A stretch of 9,856 nucleotides of DNA. Origin: a bacterium UBP9_UBA1432 (GTDB taxonomy: Bacteria > Vulcanimicrobiota > Xenobia > Xenobiales > Xenobiaceae). Below are positions 6,428 to 9,856 of this stretch, in pieces. Position 1 is the stretch's first letter. The number at the start of each line of letters is the position of its first letter. Where the stretch lies: assembly GCA_002329445.1 (NCBI GenBank), contig DCTU01000367.1, positions 2,423 through 12,278 of the forward strand, given 5' to 3'. A program made the translations under genes and the position numbers. The notes beneath the pieces are model-generated. The model saw only the letters and a list, made by a program, of their open reading frames with translations. It searched no databases and was not told where the DNA came from.

Positions 6428-6551
6428 GCCCACCCCTCCGTTTGCCGTCCCCGAAGGCCGCCCGAGCCTCGGTCAGGCAGGGGGAACTTCCTCCCGATCC
6501 GTTTAAGAACCTGTCCATCCTGACGGGAAGTCTCAATGGGGGGGCACCGTG
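6428..6551. promoter_or_regulatory. Divergent control region with GGAACTTCC palindrome
   Basis: These 124 bases must hold the promoters for both the phosphatase (minus) and the aldehyde dehydrogenase-STAS operon (plus). At 6480-6494, GGGGGAA, one C, then TTCCTCC forms a 7-bp inverted repeat with one G-T pair. It shares the ten-base centre GGAACTTCCT with the dispersed palindrome at 621-641, but lacks the CGAA/TTCG ends, so it may be a degenerate copy or an unrelated operator. An AT-rich patch (GTTTAAGAAC, 6501-6510) could contain a -10 element. No convincing -35/-10 pair was found on either strand. Confidence 0.4.
6435..6439 (-). promoter_or_regulatory. Shine-Dalgarno that sets the phosphatase start
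   Basis: Read on the minus strand, GGAGG (6439 to 6435) is followed by GGTGGGC and then ATG at 6427, an ideal 7-base spacing. The alternative GTG at 6433 would leave only one base, so the shorter reading is chosen. Confidence 0.7.
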
Positions 6552-7991
6552 ATGAGCGTTTTGACGGACGTCTCGCTGAGCGTCGACGAGATCCTGGACA
6601 AGGCCACCCAGGCGGCCGCCGTGTTCAGCCAGTTGGACCAGGCCCACACCGACCGGATCGTGCGGGCCGTCGTGCGGGCCGGTCTCGAGCACCGGGTGCG
6701 CCTGGCCAGGATGGCCCAGGAAGAGACCGGAATCGGCAGGTGGCAGGACAAGGTCGTCAAGAACTTCCTGGCCACCCAGATGGTCTACGACAGCATCGCA
6801 GATCTGAAAACGGTGGGCGTCATCTCCGAGGACCACCTGACCGGGATCACCGAGATCGCCCAGCCCATGGGCCCCATCCTCGCCATCATCCCGGTGACCA
6901 ACCCGACCTCGACCGTGCTCTTCAAGGTGATCATCGCCCTGAAGAGCCGCAATCCGCTGATCATCAGCCCCAACCGTCAGGCCTCGAACAGCTCCTGCGA
7001 GGCGGCGCGGATCTGCTACGAGGCGGCCCTGAGCGAGTATGCTCCGGAGGACTGCATCCAGTGGCTGACCGAGTCCTCCCGCGAGAGGACCCAGGCCCTG
7101 ATGAGCCACCGCAGCATGGCCCTGGTCCTGGCCACCGGAGGCCAAGGCCTCGTCCGGCAGGCCTACAGCTCGGGCACTCCCGCCTTGGGGGTGGGGGCCG
7201 GGAACGTCCCGGTCTTCGTCGAGGCCAGTGCCGACATCCCCTTCGCCGTCGACCAGATCCTGACATCCAAGACCTTCGACCACGGGACGGTCTGCGCCAG
7301 CGAGCAGTACCTCATCCTGGAATCCTCCATCGCCCAGGAGGCGCTGGACTGCTTCCGCCAGCGCGGTGCCTACCTGGTCCGGGATGAGGAACTTCCGAAA
7401 TTGGAGGAGGCGGTCTTCGATCGCGCGCGGGGGCTGATGAGGGCCGAGATCGTCGGGCGCTCTCCCCAGGTCGTCGCCCGCCGGGCGGGCTTCGAGGTGC
7501 CTCCCGAGACCTCCATCCTCCTGGCGCCCCTCGCCGGGGTCGGCGAAGCCTGGCCTCTCTCGTCTGAAATCCTGGCCCCGGTCCTGGCCTTCAAGGTCGC
7601 CTCGGATTTCCAGGAGGCCGTCAATCTCTGCATCGAGATCAACTTCTACGGCGGGATCGGCCACACGGTCAGCATCTTCTCCAACGACGAGGCGCGAATC
7701 CGCGACTTCTCGCTGGCGATGAACGCCGGTCGCATCCTGGTCAACACCCCGTCCTCCCAGGGCGGGGTCGGCGGGATCTTCAATACCCTGGAACCCTCCC
7801 TGACCCTGGGATGCGGCACCTCCGGGAAGAACATCACGACCGACAACGTCTCCGCCCGCCACCTGCTCAACATCCAACGCGTCACCCGACGGCGCGACAA
7901 CCTCAAGCTGCAGCGGATGGGCACCGCCATCCTTCTGGACGAGAGCATGGACGCCGCGCAGATCGAGCGCGAATATCGCCGCAACTCCTGA
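6552..7991 (+). CDS. CoA-acylating aldehyde dehydrogenase, stand-alone AdhE N-domain type
   Basis: Predicted to catalyse the NAD-dependent, reversible conversion of acetaldehyde (or another short aldehyde) plus CoA to acyl-CoA in the cytoplasm. The 479-residue protein follows the aldehyde dehydrogenase half of bifunctional AdhE almost end to end: ETGIGRWQDKVVKN near 57-70, PVTNPTST, LATGGQGLVRQAYSSG and GVGAGNVP, SKTFDHGTVCASEQ with catalytic Cys248, a SSEILAP segment with E339, and the C-terminal NTPSSQGGVG and SLTLGCG motifs. The iron-dependent alcohol dehydrogenase half is absent: the frame stops and the STAS gene follows. No N-terminal microcompartment targeting helix or shell gene is seen, so an EutE/PduP role is less likely. 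ATG 6552 (codon after a GTG) is preferred because a run of Gs lies seven bases upstream. It is the first gene of an operon with the STAS gene and is divergent from the phosphatase. The exact substrate is unknown. Confidence 0.92.
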   Translation: MSVLTDVSLSVDEILDKATQAAAVFSQLDQAHTDRIVRAVVRAGLEHRVRLARMAQEETGIGRWQDKVVKNFLATQMVYDSIADLKTVGVISEDHLTGITEIAQPMGPILAIIPVTNPTSTVLFKVIIALKSRNPLIISPNRQASNSSCEAARICYEAALSEYAPEDCIQWLTESSRERTQALMSHRSMALVLATGGQGLVRQAYSSGTPALGVGAGNVPVFVEASADIPFAVDQILTSKTFDHGTVCASEQYLILESSIAQEALDCFRQRGAYLVRDEELPKLEEAVFDRARGLMRAEIVGRSPQVVARRAGFEVPPETSILLAPLAGVGEAWPLSSEILAPVLAFKVASDFQEAVNLCIEINFYGGIGHTVSIFSNDEARIRDFSLAMNAGRILVNTPSSQGGVGGIFNTLEPSLTLGCGTSGKNITTDNVSARHLLNIQRVTRRRDNLKLQRMGTAILLDESMDAAQIEREYRRNS

Positions 7992-8027
7992 GCCGGACAG
8001 GCTTCGGAATCGCATAGAGGAGGGGCC

Positions 8028-8327
8028 ATGGTTGTCTTTTCACTGGATGAGGATCGGCTGATCTGTGCCTTCTCGGGGCAGATGGACACGGTGACGACCG
8101 CCAACCTGACTTCCGAGGTCACGGCTCGGGTTGCCGAGACTCCCGGGCCCGTGGTCTTCGACCTGGCCGAGGTGGACTACGTGTCCTCGGCCTTCCTGCG
8201 GCTCTGCCTGCAGGTGGGCAAGCAGAAGGGGCCCGGACAACTCTCGCTGGTCCACGTCAAGCCCCAGGTCCTCAAAGTGCTCAAGATCGCTGGCTTCGAC
8301 AAGATCCTCTCGGTGGGACCTTCCTGA
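8028..8327 (+). CDS. STAS-domain anti-sigma-factor antagonist
   Basis: A 99-residue single-domain protein of the SpoIIAA/RsbV type. In this family the unphosphorylated form binds an RsbW-like kinase/anti-sigma factor and releases its partner; phosphorylation on a conserved Ser turns it off. The fold is visible: an N-terminal strand (VVFSLDEDRLICAFSGQMD), VVFDLAEVDYVSS at 42-54, then the helix AFLRLCLQVGKQKG, the strand QLSLVHV and the C-terminal VLKVLKIAGFDKIL. S53 and S54 sit at the phosphorylation site. The usual SSxGL loop has Phe56 where Gly is common, a variation I believe occurs in other STAS proteins. AGGAGG (8018-8023) lies four bases before the ATG. It starts 36 bases after the aldehyde dehydrogenase stop and is clearly co-transcribed. 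The likely partner is the phosphatase/ATPase fusion at 4151-6427. The final target (sigma factor or other) is not in this window. Confidence 0.9.
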   Translation: MVVFSLDEDRLICAFSGQMDTVTTANLTSEVTARVAETPGPVVFDLAEVDYVSSAFLRLCLQVGKQKGPGQLSLVHVKPQVLKVLKIAGFDKILSVGPS

Positions 8328-8363
8328 CGGGAAGAGCGTCGAGGGGACACACCGAAAGCGGCA

Positions 8364-8401
8364 GGCCGCTCGGGAGCCTCAGGCCTGGCTCCGGAGCGGT
8401 C
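8364..8401. terminator. Strong hairpin between convergent genes (bidirectional terminator candidate)
   Basis: CCGCTC (8366-8371) pairs with GAGCGG (8394-8399) and GGAGCC (8373-8378) with GGCTCC (8387-8392). One G-G mismatch lies between the two stems and the loop is TCAGGCCT; two further outer pairs (one G-T) extend it. The hairpin lies 37 bases after the STAS stop and about 140 bases after the ROK stop. No adjacent T-run is present (a GTTTTG occurs at about 8413), so it could instead protect the mRNA 3' end or aid Rho-type termination. Confidence 0.5.
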
Positions 8402-8505
8402 GCGTCGCTTGGCGTTTTGAGGCACTGTGCCCGACGAGGCGCGCGTCTGCGTGCTTGCCGGGCTCCCTGCCGCCCTCTCGGTCCAGGTCGCGGAATCCAG
8501 CATGT

Positions 8506-8526
8506 TTCCCAGGAAGCTCCTGCGAA
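8506..8526. repeat. Dispersed 21-bp palindrome, copy 2
   Basis: TTCCCAGGAA, one G, then CTCCTGCGAA; 8 of 10 arm positions pair and 19 of 21 bases match copy 1 read on the minus strand. A perfect outer stem GAATCC (8493-8498) / GGATTC (8534-8539) is centred on the same base (8516), giving a 47-bp hairpin with a 7-by-7 internal loop, as in copy 1. The outer arm overlaps the TGA of the ROK kinase gene. It may double as that gene's 3' mRNA hairpin. Confidence 0.7.
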
Positions 8527-8537
8527 GGATTGCGGAT

Positions 8538-9599
8538 TCAGCCGATAAGGACGGGTGTGCCGGCCTGTGCCAGATACAGGGAAGTCAGCGCCGCGCCAAT
8601 GGCCTGGGACAGGTCCCCCAAGGCCGCGGGGACCAGGGTGAGGCGCTGACGCTGGGCCGGCCACAGGTAGGGGTCGGCCGCCTCGCGCAGGAGGCGCAGA
8701 TAGCGCTCGCGGAAGGCCGGGCTGGTCGCGTCGGGGTCCATCAGTCCGCCGCCGATCACCACGAACTCCGGGTCCAGGGCCATGGCGAGATTCGCCACGT
8801 GCAGGCCCAAAGCCCGGGCCTGGAAGTCGAAGATCTCCTGGGCCAGGGGATCGCCCTTCTGGGCCAGCCCGCGCAGGGCGAAGGCCTTCTGGCGGGGAGG
8901 GGCGGACGAGCGCGCCAGCTCGTGGTCCGGATGCTGCGGCAGGCGCCGCTCGATCAGGTAGGGGAGGCCCGCCAGCGCGGTGTACATCTCGACGCAGCCC
9001 CAGGTGCGCCCGCACCCGCAAGGATAGGCGGGCTCGTCCAGCAGGTGCAGGGGGGCCGGCATGTGGGCCGCCTCCATGCCGTTGAGGGTGTCGCCGTCCA
9101 GCGGCAGGCCGTGGCGATCGACGAAGGCGCAGCCCAGCCCCGAGCCGGGGGCCAGCATCAGGACCGTCGCCTGCCGCGAGCCGCGTACGTGCTGGGCTTC
9201 GGCCACCCCGCCCATGTTGCCGTCGTTGCCCACCACCAGCGGGACGGGTCGGCCGGCCCTGGCGGACAGGGCCTGACTGTAGGCTTCGTGGACGTTCCAG
9301 TCGACAAAGGACTCCGGCAGGTTCGGCGAGCGGCCCAGGACGCCATAGCGCGGATACGGCCCCGGGATGGCCAGCCCCACGCCCTGCACCTGCTCCCACT
9401 CCAGGCCGTGCTCGGCCAGGTAGTCGCTGGCGGAGGCCACCCAGGCCTGGACCACCGCGTCGGGCCCGCCCTCCGAGCCCGTGGGACGCTGCAGGAGCCG
9501 GGTGGAGACGGTCGTGCCATCCTGCCACACCGCGCCCACCTTGGAAGTGGTGGCCCCTCCGTCCGTGCCCAGGAATACCCCTTGCGCCACTCCAGCCAC
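8538..9599 (-). CDS. ROK-family sugar kinase (glucokinase-like)
   Basis: Predicted ATP-dependent sugar kinase of 353 residues. It has FLGTDGGATTSK (phosphate-binding loop) near the N-terminus, GVGLAIPGP, NDGNMGG (the N-D carrying the catalytic Asp), APGSGLG, and GMEAAH followed by the ROK zinc motif CGCGRTWGC-V-E. The C-terminal FVVIGGGLMD is also typical. There is no N-terminal helix-turn-helix, so this is an enzyme rather than an NagC/XylR-type repressor. Two small departures are the Gly in NDGN and Ala-His in place of Gly-His in the E-x-G-H motif. The start is set at GTG 9599 because AGGAGG lies nine bases upstream and similarity begins a few residues later. An in-frame ATG at 9674 would add 25 poorly conserved-looking residues without a good ribosome site. 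It is convergent with the STAS gene and bracketed by two copies of the dispersed palindrome. The sugar substrate is not determinable; glucose is the default guess. Confidence 0.88.
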   Translation of the reverse strand: MAGVAQGVFLGTDGGATTSKVGAVWQDGTTVSTRLLQRPTGSEGGPDAVVQAWVASASDYLAEHGLEWEQVQGVGLAIPGPYPRYGVLGRSPNLPESFVDWNVHEAYSQALSARAGRPVPLVVGNDGNMGGVAEAQHVRGSRQATVLMLAPGSGLGCAFVDRHGLPLDGDTLNGMEAAHMPAPLHLLDEPAYPCGCGRTWGCVEMYTALAGLPYLIERRLPQHPDHELARSSAPPRQKAFALRGLAQKGDPLAQEIFDFQARALGLHVANLAMALDPEFVVIGGGLMDPDATSPAFRERYLRLLREAADPYLWPAQRQRLTLVPAALGDLSQAIGAALTSLYLAQAGTPVLIG

Positions 9600-9795
9600 G
9601 TGTGTCGCCCTCCTCGTCGTCGGCCTGTCTTCGGGCTGATACCGCCCGGCCCGGCCTGCGAACTCCACGCTCATTCCGTGCCTGGGGGACGGGATCCTGC
9701 GGGTGGGGGAGGGGGTCCGCGTTGCGCGCCTGCGCCGTGTGTGTGCGCCCGCGTTGCGTGCCCGCCCACCCGTGCTTGCCCGCTCTCCGTCATGT
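9600..9795. other. GC-rich leader region upstream of the ROK kinase with short direct repeats
   Basis: No gene is supported here. It contains G-rich runs (about 9684-9715), a direct repeat of 17 bases with 15 matches (9717-9733 and 9749-9765, beginning CCGCGTTGCG), and between them an alternating purine-pyrimidine tract CGTGTGTGTGCGC (9736-9748). The repeats are 32 bases apart, about three helical turns, which would suit a paired operator. No clear promoter for the kinase was found. Confidence 0.4.
9609..9614 (-). promoter_or_regulatory. Shine-Dalgarno that sets the ROK kinase start
   Basis: AGGAGG read on the minus strand (9614 to 9609), nine bases before the GTG at 9599. It is the only strong ribosome site near the kinase's 5' end; the ATG at 9674 has none. 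Confidence 0.65.
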
Positions 9796-9816
9796 TTCGC
9801 AGGAGGTTCCTGGGAA
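9796..9816. repeat. Dispersed 21-bp palindrome, copy 3
   Basis: TTCGCAGGAG, one G, then TTCCTGGGAA. The core matches copy 1 (minus strand) at 19 of 21 bases and the reverse complement of copy 2 at 20 of 21. It is preceded by TCC-GTCATGT, as copy 2 is by TCC-AGCATGT. The outer stem seen in copies 1 and 2 is not preserved here. It lies near the right edge; the bases after it (AAGGGGGAG at the very end) could be the ribosome site of a gene beyond the window. Confidence 0.65.
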
Positions 9817-9856
9817 GGGTGGTGCTGATGAGGAAGATACGCGACTGAAGGGGGAG

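Noticed and set aside
6482..6489. ECF-sigma -35 box (GGAACTT) in the divergent region
   Set aside because: The hexamer is present, but no matching GTC/CGT-type -10 lies at the required spacing on the plus strand, and the sequence is already explained by the inverted repeat.
6552..7991. Bacterial microcompartment (EutE/PduP) enzyme
   Set aside because: No shell proteins, cobalamin-dependent enzyme or targeting helix are seen, and the sequence follows AdhE more closely.
5442..8015. 857-codon open frame on the minus strand
   Set aside because: It lies antisense to the aldehyde dehydrogenase and out of frame in the phosphatase. Both real genes have intact family motifs, while this frame gives low-complexity Gly/Arg/Asp/Gln-rich sequence typical of antisense frames in GC-rich DNA.
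6518..8334. 13-base repeat TCCTGACGGGAAG at 6518 and 8322
   Set aside because: The second copy overlaps the end of the STAS gene and its stop, the flanks do not match, and one such pair is plausible by chance.
8427..9848. 473-codon plus-strand frame antisense to the ROK kinase
   Set aside because: The minus strand has all the ROK motifs in order. This frame shows no domain and has Gln/Gly/Ala/Arg-rich low complexity.
9791..9848. Short peptides beginning MFRR or MFPR encoded by the palindrome copies
   Set aside because: The ATG comes from the conserved CATG of the repeat. Downstream residues are not conserved between copies and no ribosome sites precede them, so a repeat explains it better than a peptide.

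Overview
This is a GC-rich (roughly two thirds G+C) bacterial chromosome segment. It has seven convincing protein genes: one is cut by the left edge and six are complete. AGGAGG-type ribosome binding sites, a lipoprotein signal and a Cache-HAMP-PP2C sensor protein fit a free-living bacterium, probably with an outer membrane. Nothing here fixes the phylum. No rRNA, tRNA, CRISPR array, integrase or transposase was seen.

Layout. (1) 1-383, minus: N-terminal part of an MFS exporter. (2) 384-1290: a 0.9 kb gap with no firm gene but many inverted and direct repeats and one possible short reading frame (852-1049). (3) 1291-4040, plus: a secreted HExxH metallopeptidase-like protein whose stop overlaps (ATGA) the start of a proline-rich lipoprotein. 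This looks like a translationally coupled cell-envelope pair. (4) 4151-6427, minus: a membrane-bound Cache-HAMP-SpoIIE phosphatase fused to an RsbW-type ATPase domain. (5) 6552-8327, plus, divergent from the phosphatase: a stand-alone AdhE-type CoA-acylating aldehyde dehydrogenase followed 36 bp later by a STAS anti-sigma-factor antagonist. (6) 8538-9599, minus: a ROK-family sugar kinase, convergent with the STAS gene. (7) 9600-9856: GC-rich leader region with short repeats.

How they may work together. The phosphatase/ATPase fusion and the STAS protein are the two classic halves of a partner-switching circuit, in which reversible serine phosphorylation of the STAS protein controls a sigma factor or another output. 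They lie on either side of an acetaldehyde/acyl-CoA redox enzyme and share its divergent control region. This suggests, without proving, that envelope sensing and fermentative carbon flow are linked here.

The most unusual non-coding signal is a dispersed family of 21-bp palindromes (arms TTCGCAGGAA / TTCCTGCGAA around one base). Three intergenic copies lie at 621-641, 8506-8526 and 9796-9816. They share flanking layout (TCC, seven bases containing CATG, then the palindrome). Two copies bracket the ROK kinase as near-identical inverted repeats, and one sits inside a 67-bp hairpin with a perfect 10-bp all-GC outer stem.
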